Shown piece by piece: positions 6,202-14,695 of a DNA stretch of 64,000 nt; the stretch's first letter is position 1, and the number at the start of each line of letters is the position of its first letter. Position numbers and translations under genes: made by a program. The notes beneath the pieces were generated by a model. That model was not told the origin of the DNA. It searched no databases and saw nothing but the letters and a program-made list of their open reading frames with translations. The DNA comes from Multivorans sp965116445 (GTDB lineage Bacteria; Acidobacteriota; Thermoanaerobaculia; Multivoradales; Multivoraceae): contig OZ220688.1 of NCBI GenBank assembly GCA_965116445.1, positions 2,604,001 to 2,668,000 of the forward strand, in the 5' to 3' direction.

Positions 6202-8448
6202 ATGGCGGGCATGCTGTTCAGCAGATTCTCCCGCATCCATCCGGGGACGACGCCTTCGTCGCTCACCGTCCTCACCCTGTGGGCCGTGGCGCTCGCGGTC
6301 GTGGCCTTCCTGCTGCCTGCCGGCGCGAGTGCCCAGGACACGGGCTACAGCCCGGAGCTCTACTACGACCTGGTCGGCGTGAGTGAAGTCGCCGTGTCGC
6401 CCGGCGGGGAGTACGTTGCCTTCACGGTGACGACCGTCGTCGAGGACGAGAACAGGCGCCACCGGGAGGTCTGGCTCCAGCCTCTGTCGAACGGCCAGCC
6501 GAACGGCGACCCGTTTGCCGTCACCAGCCCGAACGAGGAGTCCAGCGGACCACGGTGGTCCCCGGACGGCTCGCTGCTCTCCTTCTCGTCCTCAAGGGAC
6601 GACGACCCGAACTCCGTGTGGTTCCTGCGGATGGGCGGACCGGGCGGTGAGGGCTTTCACATCGAGGGCGTCGACGGACCGCCGGTCTGGTCGCCCGACG
6701 GCTCGCGGATTGCCTTCGCCAAGGCGCCCGAAGAGGACGAAGACGAGAACGAGGAGAAGGAGGAGAAGGACGAAGGCGCCGGCGAGGACGAGGATCCGGA
6801 CGAACCGGAGGAACGAATCGCCCCCGACGCCAGAAGCCGCACCCTCGACGCGAAGCGCTTCGACGGCCACGTGATCACCTCGACCCGCTACAAGCGCGAC
6901 GGCCGGCTCGCCTTCCAGCCCCACTACCTGACCCGGGACAAGCGCCAGATCATCGTCGTCGACGCAGGGGGCGGAACTCCGTTGCAGTTGACGGACCTGC
7001 CGTTCGACGCGGGAGAACCCGTGTGGTCGCCCGACGGCCGCGTCATCTACTTCACCGGCGACGAGCACGAGGACGACGAACTCGCTTCCGTGCTCACAAC
7101 GGACATCTGGGCGGTGGACGCCGACGGCAGCGACGTACAGCGGCTCACGTCCAACCCGGGCAGCGAGACCGCGCCGGCCCTCTCTCCCGACGGACGGCGC
7201 CTCGCCTACCTCGCCACGCCCGCGCGGGGCAGCCAGACGGACCTGATCGTCGCCTACCTCGGGCCGGACGGCCGCTCCATCCTGAGCTCGCGCAACCTGA
7301 CGGCGGACTGGGACCTGAACCCGCAAGCGCCAACCTTTGCCGCGGACGGCGCCGGCGTCTTCTTCCCGGCGGGAATCCGCGGCGACAGCCACCTGTTTCG
7401 CGCGCCTGCCGCCGCGACCGGCGCCGGCGCCCCGCCGATCGAACAGGTCACGGAGGGGGCGCGCCGGCTGTCGTCCTTCTCCTTCTCGAAGACGGGACAG
7501 TTCATGGCCTACACCGCGACCGACGCGGTCACGCCGCCCGAACTCCACATCGGTTCCACGGACGGCGCCGCCGAGCAGAGGGCGACCCGGTTCAACGACT
7601 CCTGGCTGGCCGACGTGACCCTGATGCCAGCCGAAGAGCTCACCTGGACCGTCGCGGACGGCACGCAAGTTCAGGGGTGGGTCGTCAAGCCGGTCGGATT
7701 CCGCGAAGGCGGCTCGTACCCCATGGTGCTCAAGATCCACGGCGGACCCCACTCCTCGTACGGCAATACGTTCTTTCCCACTTTCCACGTCCTGTCGTCG
7801 GCGGGCTTCTTCGTTCTCTATCCGAACCCGCGGGGCTCCTCGGGCTACGGACACGACTTCGAGTACGCCACCCGGGGCGCCTGGGGCATCGTCGACCGCG
7901 AGGACTACCTGGCCGGCGTCGACGCGGCGCTGGCCGCCTACCCCGAGATCGATCCGACGCGGCTCGGAGTCTCGGGCGGAAGCTACGGCGGCTTCATGAC
8001 GAACTGGCTGACCGCGACGACGGACCGCTTCCACGCCGCCGTGACCTCCCGCTCGATCACGAACTGGGAGAGCTGGTGGGGAACGTCCGACGCCCAGCGC
8101 CTCACGGAGTACGAGTTCTTCGGCCCGCCCTGGGAACAGCGCGACCTCTACCGGCGCCTGTCGCCCATCTCCCACGTGGAGAAGGTCACAGCGCCGACGC
8201 TGATCATCCACAGCGAGAACGACTACCGCACGCCCATCGCGGACGCGGAGCAGTGGTTCATGTCGTTGATCAAGCTTGGCGTACAGGCGGAGCTGGTCCG
8301 CTACCCCCGCTCGTCCCACGGGCTGTCCCGCACCGGCGAACCGTGGCTCCTGGTCGACCGGCTCGAGCGCATCCGTAGCTGGTTCGCGCACTTCCTGCTC
8401 GAAGAGCCGCCCGCGGCGGGCAGCAGCAGAGCGGCCGCCAAGCCCTGA
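6202..8448 (+). CDS. Secreted S9-family serine peptidase (acylaminoacyl/dipeptidyl peptidase-like)
   Basis: Prolyl-oligopeptidase clan enzyme that hydrolyses short peptides, exported by an N-terminal signal peptide (hydrophobic stretch near residues 22-45 ending GASAQ). The middle is a beta-propeller with repeated WSPDG blades. The alpha/beta-hydrolase domain begins near residue 500. The catalytic triad is visible: Ser594 in GGSYGGFMTN, Asp674 in SENDYRTP, and His706 in RSSHGLS. An acidic low-complexity insert of about 30 residues (near residues 177-206, rich in E, D and K) interrupts the propeller. ATG at 6202 is used; ATG at 6211 is also possible. At 748 residues it is slightly long for the family. 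Confidence 0.93.
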   Translation: MAGMLFSRFSRIHPGTTPSSLTVLTLWAVALAVVAFLLPAGASAQDTGYSPELYYDLVGVSEVAVSPGGEYVAFTVTTVVEDENRRHREVWLQPLSNGQPNGDPFAVTSPNEESSGPRWSPDGSLLSFSSSRDDDPNSVWFLRMGGPGGEGFHIEGVDGPPVWSPDGSRIAFAKAPEEDEDENEEKEEKDEGAGEDEDPDEPEERIAPDARSRTLDAKRFDGHVITSTRYKRDGRLAFQPHYLTRDKRQIIVVDAGGGTPLQLTDLPFDAGEPVWSPDGRVIYFTGDEHEDDELASVLTTDIWAVDADGSDVQRLTSNPGSETAPALSPDGRRLAYLATPARGSQTDLIVAYLGPDGRSILSSRNLTADWDLNPQAPTFAADGAGVFFPAGIRGDSHLFRAPAAATGAGAPPIEQVTEGARRLSSFSFSKTGQFMAYTATDAVTPPELHIGSTDGAAEQRATRFNDSWLADVTLMPAEELTWTVADGTQVQGWVVKPVGFREGGSYPMVLKIHGGPHSSYGNTFFPTFHVLSSAGFFVLYPNPRGSSGYGHDFEYATRGAWGIVDREDYLAGVDAALAAYPEIDPTRLGVSGGSYGGFMTNWLTATTDRFHAAVTSRSITNWESWWGTSDAQRLTEYEFFGPPWEQRDLYRRLSPISHVEKVTAPTLIIHSENDYRTPIADAEQWFMSLIKLGVQAELVRYPRSSHGLSRTGEPWLLVDRLERIRSWFAHFLLEEPPAAGSSRAAAKP

Positions 8449-8507
8449 CGGCGGTCGCCAGACTCCTTGAACCGGCCCAGCCTCTACAGTTGAGGCCAGC
8501 TTCGCCC

Positions 8508-8539
8508 ACTGGGTGCGCCGGCGTCCCCGCCGGCATCCG
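8508..8539 (+). repeat. Dispersed hairpin repeat between convergent genes
   Basis: ACTGGGTGCGCC followed by CCGGCG-TCCC-CGCCGG and ATCCG. It lies between the convergent S9 peptidase and rlmB genes, 5 bp past the rlmB stop. Same family as 5789-5815 and the insertion-sequence target. Confidence 0.7.
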
Positions 8540-8544
8540 CCCGG

Positions 8545-9285
8545 TCAGGTTCGCTGGCGGACCGCCTCGTAGAGCAGCGCGGCGGCCGCCGTCGACAGGT
8601 TGAGCGATTCGACCCGGCCGCGCATCGGCAAGCCGAGAAGGCCGTCGCAGAGCCCCCTCGTGCGGCGGCGAAGGCCTCGCGCCTCGCCGCCGACGCACAG
8701 GACGACCGGCCCGCTCAGGTCGACCGTCCAGGGGGCGTCGCCCGCGGCGTCGGCGCCATAGACCCAGAAACCGCCTTGCTTGAGACGGTCGATCTCGCGG
8801 GCGCTGTTCGTGATCCGTTCGACGTCCAGCCAGTCGACGGCCCCAGCCGCAGCGCCGGCGGTCGCAGCGGACAGCGGCGCGGCGCCGCGGTCGCGGATCA
8901 GCACCTTGCCGACCCCGGCGCCCTCGCAGACCCGGAGCAGCGCGCCCAGGTTGCGGGGATCCTGAACGTCCTCGACGAGAACGACGAGTTCCCGGTCGAC
9001 CGCGGCCGCCGGCCTGTCGCCCGTCGCGGGCACGAGGCGAGCCGCGAAACCGCGCGCCGCCGCCTGGTCCTGGCCGGCCTCCGTCAGGAGCGACCGCAGT
9101 TCGCCCGGCGCGACACCCCGGACCGGCACCCGATGCCGCTCCGAGAGCGTCTCGACCGTTCGGCGGCGCTCGCCGGCGGCCCGCGAGACGAACACCTCGG
9201 CGATCCGATGCGGCTGGCTCCGCAGAACCTCCCGCACTGGCTGGAAGCCCAGCCGCCACCGAGCGTCGTCGCGACGTTCAGCCAC
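8545..9285 (-). CDS. rlmB: 23S rRNA 2'-O-ribose methyltransferase RlmB (TrmH/SpoU family)
   Basis: SAM-dependent SpoU-class methyltransferase; RlmB methylates G2251 in the peptidyl-transferase region of 23S rRNA. The N-terminal substrate-binding domain starts with LGFQPVREVLRSQPHRIAEVF. The knotted catalytic domain shows the three SpoU motifs: VLVEDVQDPRNLGALLRVCE, VVLCVGGEARGL and LPMRGRVESLNLSTAAAALL. GTG at 9285 is chosen because it leaves the normal few residues before the GFQPV strand and overlaps the ispDF stop by 8 bp. An ATG at 9312 or 9357 would extend the protein into ispDF. A SpoU enzyme with another rRNA target cannot be excluded. Confidence 0.87.
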   Translation of the reverse strand: MAERRDDARWRLGFQPVREVLRSQPHRIAEVFVSRAAGERRRTVETLSERHRVPVRGVAPGELRSLLTEAGQDQAAARGFAARLVPATGDRPAAAVDRELVVLVEDVQDPRNLGALLRVCEGAGVGKVLIRDRGAAPLSAATAGAAAGAVDWLDVERITNSAREIDRLKQGGFWVYGADAAGDAPWTVDLSGPVVLCVGGEARGLRRRTRGLCDGLLGLPMRGRVESLNLSTAAAALLYEAVRQRT

Positions 9286-10489
9286 GGGGTCGCTCAAGCA
9301 GCACGGACGCATGGGCCGCCATGCCTTCGCCCCTGCCCAGCGCGCCGAGCCCTTCATGGGTCGTCGCCTTCACGTTCATCCGCGAGGATGAGGTCCCAAG
9401 CAGCGCCGCGACATGCTCCCGGATCGCCGAACGGTACGGCGCGAGCGACGGCCGCTCGGCGATCAGCGTCACGTCGCAGTTGCGGACGACGAAGCCCCGC
9501 TCCAGGACCATCGCGACGATCCGGCGCACGAGGTCCGAGCTGTCCGCGCCCCGCCACGCCTCGTCCGACGGCGGGAAGTGGACGCCGAGATCGCCCAGGC
9601 CCGCCGCGCCGAGCAGAGCGTCGCCGATCGCATGGAGCACGACGTCCGCGTCGCTGTGACCGTCGAGGCCCTTTTCGTGGGGAATCCGCTGCCCGCCCAG
9701 GATCAACGGCCGCCCGGCAACCAGTCGATGGACGTCGTAGCCATGGCCGATCGCCGTCTCGAGTTCGTTCGCGGTCCGGCGTCCGGATCGAAGCAGCCCC
9801 TCTGAGCCAAGAAGAGCCTCGATCGCGGGAAGATCGGAGGGATCGGTCAGTTTCGGATTCGGCTGCGACGCCGTAACGGCGGTAATCGAGCCCGCTTCGA
9901 AGAGGCTGCTCTCGTCGCTCACCTCCAGGTTCTGCCGCTCCGCGCGCTCGAGCGCCTCGCGGAGGTCCGCGGCCCGAAACACCTGGGGCGTCTCCGCTCG
10001 GAACAAACCACCCCGCGTGACCGTCGCGCCGAGACGGCCGGACTCGACCGCCTTCAGCGTGTCGCTGACCGGTCGACCGAGGACGGCTCCCGCGCCGCCC
10101 CTTTCGGCCGCCGCGCGGACAACCGCTTCGAGATCGACCGCGCTCAGGCAGGGACGGGCGCCGTCGTGCACGACGACCCGGTCGGACGGGGCGGCGGCGG
10201 TCGCGGCGAGCGCGGCGGCGACGGAATCCTGGCGGCGCCGGCCGCCTTCCACCGTGACCACCGCGACTCCGGGCGGCGGCCCAACTTCCGCTGCCAGCAT
10301 TTCCTGCGTCTCCCTGGCGCGCCCCGCCGGAGCCGCGACAACCACCCGGTCGATGACCGGGGCGGCTACAAGCCGCTCGACCGTCCAGGCCAGTAGCGGA
10401 CGATCCAGGAGCAGGGAGAACTGCTTTGGCCGATCGCCTCCGTACCGCCTTCCCTCTCCGGCGGCCGGGACAATTGCGTGGACAGTCAA
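9278..10489 (-). CDS. ispDF: Bifunctional IspDF: MEP cytidylyltransferase / MECDP synthase
   Basis: Two consecutive enzymes of the methylerythritol-phosphate isoprenoid pathway in one chain. The N-terminal IspD domain begins HAIVPAAGEGRRYGGDRPKQ and has VVVHDGARPCL. The C-terminal IspF domain, from about residue 245, has the metal-binding GYDVHRL and HSDADVVLHAIGDALLGAAG. Fusions of this kind occur in several bacterial groups. The TTG start lies 10 nt after AGGAG. It follows frr with a 19-bp gap and overlaps rlmB, so all are likely read as one long ribosomal operon. Confidence 0.95.
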   Translation of the reverse strand: MTVHAIVPAAGEGRRYGGDRPKQFSLLLDRPLLAWTVERLVAAPVIDRVVVAAPAGRARETQEMLAAEVGPPPGVAVVTVEGGRRRQDSVAAALAATAAAPSDRVVVHDGARPCLSAVDLEAVVRAAAERGGAGAVLGRPVSDTLKAVESGRLGATVTRGGLFRAETPQVFRAADLREALERAERQNLEVSDESSLFEAGSITAVTASQPNPKLTDPSDLPAIEALLGSEGLLRSGRRTANELETAIGHGYDVHRLVAGRPLILGGQRIPHEKGLDGHSDADVVLHAIGDALLGAAGLGDLGVHFPPSDEAWRGADSSDLVRRIVAMVLERGFVVRNCDVTLIAERPSLAPYRSAIREHVAALLGTSSSRMNVKATTHEGLGALGRGEGMAAHASVLLERPRG

Positions 10490-10508
10490 AGAAGCAATGC
10501 TCCTGGCA

Positions 10509-11063
10509 CTACACCTCGAGGATGTCCTTCTCCTTGTTCGACAGCGCCTGGTTCACCAAGCCAATGTAGTGGTCATGGAGCCTCTGCATCTCGTCGAACC
10601 CGCGGCGCTCGTCGTCCTGTGAAATCTCCTTGGCCTTCTCCATCTGCTTCAGCCGATCGTTGCCTTCGCGCCGCACGCCGCGCACGGTATTGCGGAACCG
10701 CTCCGCGATCTCGTGGGCACGCTTCACCATCTCCTTGCGCCGCTCCTCGGTCAGGGGAGGCACGCGGATACGGACAATCCTGCCGTCGTTGGAGGGATTC
10801 AGCCCCAGATCGGCTACCAGGATCGCACGCTCGATCGCGGCGATCTGGGTCGGATCGAACGGTTGCGCCACGAGCAGCGTCGCGTCGGCGACGGACAGGC
10901 TCGCAAGCTGGTTGAGCGGTGTCGCCGTGCCGTAGTACTCGACCGTCACGCCGTCGAGCAGCGCCGTCGACGCGCGGCCGGTCCGTAGTGTCTTCAGCTC
11001 CTCGTGAAGGTGGTCGACGCCATCCTTCATCTTGAGCTCCATCTCCAAGAACAGTTCCTGCAT
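10509..11063 (-). CDS. frr: Ribosome recycling factor
   Basis: Splits post-termination ribosomes with EF-G. The 184 residues match the usual length, with the family segments HLHEELKTLRTGRAS, VEYYGTATPLNQLAS and a C-terminal LSNKEKDILEV. Start ATG follows GGAGG. It sits in the canonical rpsB-tsf-pyrH-frr order; the gap to pyrH (about 156 bp) is longer than usual and holds a tandem duplication. Confidence 0.97.
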   Translation of the reverse strand: MQELFLEMELKMKDGVDHLHEELKTLRTGRASTALLDGVTVEYYGTATPLNQLASLSVADATLLVAQPFDPTQIAAIERAILVADLGLNPSNDGRIVRIRVPPLTEERRKEMVKRAHEIAERFRNTVRGVRREGNDRLKQMEKAKEISQDDERRGFDEMQRLHDHYIGLVNQALSNKEKDILEV

Positions 11064-11173
11064 GGGGCCTCCCTGCCTACTCGTAACGTCTGCAACTCTA
11101 TCGAGAGCCGGGCCTCTGAACGACGTACGCGCATTGCCGGAACAGATGCGGCCAGGAGGCCGGCGTACCGGTG

Positions 11174-11242
11174 GGTGGAACTCGCCTGGCCCGGGAACCG
11201 ACGCCCCGGCAGGCGGAACTCACCTGACCAGGGAACCGACGC
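11174..11242. repeat. Imperfect tandem duplication of the pyrH 3' end
   Basis: Two 31-bp units (11174-11204 and 11212-11242), 27 of 31 bases identical, starting GGTGGAACTCGCC and GGCGGAACTCACC. The second unit contains the restored pyrH stop (11220-11222) and last codons; the first lies beyond the gene. Confidence 0.7.
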
Positions 11243-11949
11243 GCTCGCCCAGGACCACCCGCAGGATGTTGCCCTCCACACCGAGATCGAAGACCGCGAT
11301 CGGCAGGTCGTTCTCCCGGCACAGGCTGATCGCGGGCCGCGTCCATGATGCCCAGGTTGCGCTCCAGGACCTCCTGATAGGTCACCTCGGGCAGGCGTTT
11401 CGCATCGGCGTTCCGGCGCGGGTCGGCGCTGTACACGCCGTCGACCTGGGTTGCCTTGAGCAGAATCTCGGCCTGGACTTCGTTCGCGCGCAGGGCAGCG
11501 GCCGTGTCCGTCGTCAGATAGGGGTTGCCGGTGCCGGCGCCGAAGATCACGACCCGGCCCTTCTCCAGGTGCCGGATCGCCCGTCGGCGAATGAACGGTT
11601 CGGCCACGCTGCGCATTTCGAGCGCCGTCTGCACGCGGGTCGGAACGCCGGTCTTCTCCAGGGCGTCCTGCATTGCGAGACTGTTGATCACGGTCGCCAG
11701 CATGCCCATGTAGTCGCCGGTAGCCCGCTCGACGCCGCGATGGCTCGCCGCCAGGCCGCGGATCACGTTGCCACCCCCAACCACGATGCCGATCTCCACG
11801 CCGAGTTCGAAGACACCCCGAATCTGCGCCGCGATCCTCGCCACGACCCCCTCGTCGATGCCGAACGGCTTGTCGCCCATCAGGGCTTCGCCCGACAGCT
11901 TGAGCAGAATGCGGCGGTACGCCGGCCTGGCGGCGGGGGCTCCGGTCAT
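11220..11949 (-). CDS. pyrH: UMP kinase PyrH, with an apparent one-base frameshift near the 3' end
   Basis: Hexameric amino-acid-kinase-fold enzyme making UDP from UMP. The first 205 or so residues are normal (ILLKLSGEALMG, VVGGGNVIRG, DYMGMLATVINSLAMQ, GTGNPYLTTDTAA). After LERNLGIMDAA the frame runs into unrelated sequence and would end at 11098. Removing one G from the GGG at 11334-11336 restores AISLCRENDLPIAVFDLGVE, GNILRVVLGERVGSL and a stop at 11220, giving 242 residues, the normal length. The gene is essential in most bacteria, so a sequencing or assembly indel is the likeliest cause. The coordinates given are those of the repaired gene. Confidence 0.9.
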
Positions 11950-11956
11950 TCGGCGA

Positions 11957-12601
11957 TCAGGACGGATCGGAAGCCGGTAGAACCGCCGCGGCGACGGTCG
12001 AATCGCCGCCGAGCTGGAACCTCGCGAAGCGGCAGATGCGCATGTTCTCGCCCAGCTTGGCGATCGCCGCCTTGAGCACGTCCTCGACCTTCTTGTCCGG
12101 GTCCTTGACGAAGGGCTGCTCCAGGAGGCAATTCTCGGCGAAGAACTTGCCCATCCGTCCTTCGACGATGCGCTCGACGATGTGTTCCGGCTTGCCCGAC
12201 TCGAGCGCCTGCTCCCGGTGGATCTTCTTCTCCCGTTCGAGGACGTCCGCAGTCACCTCGTCGCGACCGACAAAGCGGGGCTGGCTGGCGGCCACATGAA
12301 GCGAGAGATCGTGCGCCAACTGCTGGAAGTCCGCCGTGCGAGCCACGAAGTCCGTCTCGCAGTTGATCTCGAGCAGCACGCCGATCTTGCCGCCGGCGTG
12401 GATGTAGGAGACGACGAGCCCGTCGCTGGTGGCGCGACCCGCCTTCTTGGCGGCCGAGGCCAGACCCTTCTTGCGTAGCGCGTCGAGCGCCTCCTCCACG
12501 TCGCCGCCGGTCTCCACCAGGGCCCTCTTGCAGTCCATCATGCCGGCGCCGGTCCGCTCACGGAGTTCCTTGACCATTGCGACTGTCACTGGTTTGCTCA
12601 T
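11957..12601 (-). CDS. tsf: Translation elongation factor Ts
   Basis: Nucleotide-exchange factor for EF-Tu. The 214 residues are on the short side, as in many bacteria. Signatures: VKELRERTGAGMMDCKRAL at the N-terminus, YIHAGGKIGVLLEINCETDFVA in the core, and LLEQPFVKD. ATG follows AGGGAGAAGGAAGCG. It lies between rpsB and pyrH, with only 7 bp to the latter. Confidence 0.97.
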   Translation of the reverse strand: MSKPVTVAMVKELRERTGAGMMDCKRALVETGGDVEEALDALRKKGLASAAKKAGRATSDGLVVSYIHAGGKIGVLLEINCETDFVARTADFQQLAHDLSLHVAASQPRFVGRDEVTADVLEREKKIHREQALESGKPEHIVERIVEGRMGKFFAENCLLEQPFVKDPDKKVEDVLKAAIAKLGENMRICRFARFQLGGDSTVAAAVLPASDPS

Positions 12602-12724
12602 CGCTTCCTTCTCCCTAACGGGGCCCCGGTTTCCTTGCCTGACCGGCCCCTGACTGGAACTTCACTGATCTCGCACGCCGGACGAAAGGACCGTCGGCGC
12701 TTCACCACAAACCTGCGCGATGGC

Positions 12725-13564
12725 TTACGCGCTATCGCTGGCCGCGGCAGGTTCCGCCGCCTCGGCGACCGGCTCAGCAGGCTCGGCCTGCCCTTCCGCG
12801 GCCGGCGTCTCGGCTGCCGCCGGAGTCTCAACTGCCGCCGCGGTCTCGGCCGCGGGTGCTGCTTCCGCTTCGTCGCCCTTGCTCCAGACCGCGGCGCCCT
12901 CGATGTAGGAGTCGGCGATGCGACCGGCAAACAACCGAATCGTCCGAATCGCGTCGTCGTTGCCAGGAATCACGTGATCCACGAGTTCGGGGTCGCAGTT
13001 CGTATCCACGATGGCCACCACCGGGATGTTCAGCTTGTTCGCCTCCGCGATCGCGATGTGCTCGCGCTTCGGGTCGACGACGAACAGCGCGTCGGGGAGC
13101 CGTTCCATGTCCCGGATGCCGTCGAGGTTGCGGACCATCTTCTCGCGCTCGCGGTCCAGCCGCAGACGTTCCTTCTTGGTCAGCAGATTTTCCTCGTCGG
13201 CGAGCTTCTTCTCCGTCTCCTGAAGGCGCTCGACCGAGGCCCGGATCGTGACGAAGTTGGTCAGCGTACCGCCGAGCCAGCGATGGGTGACGTAGAACTG
13301 GCCGCAGCGCCGCGCCTCTTCCTCGATCGCATGCTGCGCCTGACGCTTGGTGCCGACGAACAGCAACCGCCGCCCCATGCGAGCCATGTGCTCGACGTAG
13401 TCCGCCGCCTCGCGGAAGCGCAGAAGCGTCTGCTGAAGATCGATGATGTAAATGCCGTTACGGCGACCGAAGATGTAGCTGCGCATCTTCGGATTCCAGC
13501 GCCTGGTCTGATGGCCGAAGTGGACACCCGCCTCCAGCATTTCTTTCATCGTGACTTGAGCCAA
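12725..13564 (-). CDS. rpsB: Small-subunit ribosomal protein S2 (bS2/uS2)
   Basis: uS2 of the 30S subunit, with MKEMLEAGVHFGHQTRRWNP near the start, and LGGTLTNFVTI and FVVDPKREHIAIAEANKLNI in the body. A TTG start at 13564 gives MAQVTMKEML, which fits the family N-terminus, and GGGGAGAG lies just upstream; an in-frame ATG at 13549 is the alternative. The C-terminus carries an extension of about 45 residues rich in Ala, Glu and Pro (repeats of AAAETPAAE type), seen in some other phyla and probably disordered. Confidence 0.95.
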   Translation of the reverse strand: MAQVTMKEMLEAGVHFGHQTRRWNPKMRSYIFGRRNGIYIIDLQQTLLRFREAADYVEHMARMGRRLLFVGTKRQAQHAIEEEARRCGQFYVTHRWLGGTLTNFVTIRASVERLQETEKKLADEENLLTKKERLRLDREREKMVRNLDGIRDMERLPDALFVVDPKREHIAIAEANKLNIPVVAIVDTNCDPELVDHVIPGNDDAIRTIRLFAGRIADSYIEGAAVWSKGDEAEAAPAAETAAAVETPAAAETPAAEGQAEPAEPVAEAAEPAAASDSA

Positions 13565-13577
13565 GAGACTCTCCCCG

Positions 13578-13979
13578 CTACCGCTTGCTGAACTGGAAGC
13601 GCGCACGCGCACCCTTTTGACCGTACTTCTTGCGTTCCTTCTTCCGCGGATCACGGGTCATGAACCCGGCCGCCTTGAGCGATTCGCGGAACGTGGGTTC
13701 GAACTCGACGAGCGCGCGAGAGAGGCCGTGCCGAATGGCGCCGGCCTGACCCGAACTGCCGCCGCCACGGACCGTGGCCGACATGTCGATTTCACCCTCT
13801 TTCTCGACTACCTGCAGAGGCTGGCGGACGATCATCTTCAGCACTTCGCTGCTGAAGTAGTCGTCCATCCCCATGCCGTTGACCGTCATCTCACCGCTGC
13901 CGGCACGCAGGAACACGCGCGCCGTGGCCGTCTTGCGACGGCCGGTCCCGTAATTCGCTTCCGTACTCGCTTCCGTCAA
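13578..13979 (-). CDS. rpsI: Small-subunit ribosomal protein S9
   Basis: uS9 of the 30S head; its C-terminal tail reaches the P-site tRNA. Signatures are NYGTGRRKTATARVFLR near the start, GGGSSGQAGAIRHGLSRAL, and the basic end GQKGARARFQFSKR. The TTG start overlaps the rplM stop (TTGA at 13979-13976), which indicates coupled translation, and GGGGAG lies upstream. 133 residues, normal length. Confidence 0.96.
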   Translation of the reverse strand: MTEASTEANYGTGRRKTATARVFLRAGSGEMTVNGMGMDDYFSSEVLKMIVRQPLQVVEKEGEIDMSATVRGGGSSGQAGAIRHGLSRALVEFEPTFRESLKAAGFMTRDPRKKERKKYGQKGARARFQFSKR

Positions 13980-14449
13980 CTCGGACTCCCCTCGATCGCG
14001 ATCGGCTCCGGCTGCTGCGCCGTATGCGGATGGTCCGCACCGGCATAGACCTTGAGCTTGCGCAGTTGTCGCCGGCCGAGGCGGTTCTTGGGCAACATGC
14101 CCCGCACCGCCAACTCGACGAGCCTGGTCGGCCTGCGGCCGCGCAGACGGCCCGCGGTCTCCGACTTGAGCTTGCCCGGCTGCCCGCTGTGGCGGTAGTA
14201 GATCTTCTTGTCGTCCTTGCCGCCGGTGAGAACCGCCTTCTCGGCGTTGACGATGACCACGAAGTCGCCGACGTCGATGTGGCGCGCATAGGTGGGCTTG
14301 TCCTTGCCCGTCAGGATGCGGGCGACCCGGGTGGCCAGACGCCCAAGCGTCGCGCCTTCCGCGTCCACCACGTACCAGCGTCGCTCGATCTCCCCCACCT
14401 TGGGGCTGTAGGTCGGGTTCGCCGTTCTTGCTCTGGCTATTGCAGTCAT
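13976..14449 (-). CDS. rplM: Large-subunit ribosomal protein L13
   Basis: uL13 of the 50S subunit. Signatures: RRWYVVDAEGATLGRLATRV, YARHIDVGDFVVIVNAEKAV, and VRGMLPKNRLGRRQLRKLKV. ATG at 14449 is chosen over the upstream ATG at 14485 because it fits the family start and follows GTAGGA. It is the first gene of the rplM-rpsI-rpsB-tsf-pyrH-frr run, behind a good promoter. Confidence 0.95.
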   Translation of the reverse strand: MTAIARARTANPTYSPKVGEIERRWYVVDAEGATLGRLATRVARILTGKDKPTYARHIDVGDFVVIVNAEKAVLTGGKDDKKIYYRHSGQPGKLKSETAGRLRGRRPTRLVELAVRGMLPKNRLGRRQLRKLKVYAGADHPHTAQQPEPIAIEGSPS

Positions 14450-14555
14450 TCGTATTCCTACCCTGGCCGACCGGTCCGCCGGCACATCGTTGCGCGCAGC
14501 ATGACGGAAGGAGCGGGCATACTCCTACCGAACCTCCTCGCGCAGAGGAACGGGG

Positions 14556-14584
14556 ATCGTAGAGTCCCAACCAGGGCTTGTCAA
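14556..14584 (-). promoter_or_regulatory. Predicted sigma-70 promoter of the rplM operon
   Basis: On the minus strand: TTGACA at 14584-14579, a 17-bp spacer, and TACGAT at 14561-14556. It would give a leader of about 100 nt before rplM. One of the closest matches to consensus in the window. Confidence 0.65.
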
Positions 14585-14695
14585 GATGAACGCGTTCGGA
14601 TCCTCCAACCGGCGCCCCGGCGGATCGCGGCGGCAACGGCCGAACCAGACCAGACGTCCCATGGCGTCTCGTGGCGGCATACTCTCACCGTCACG

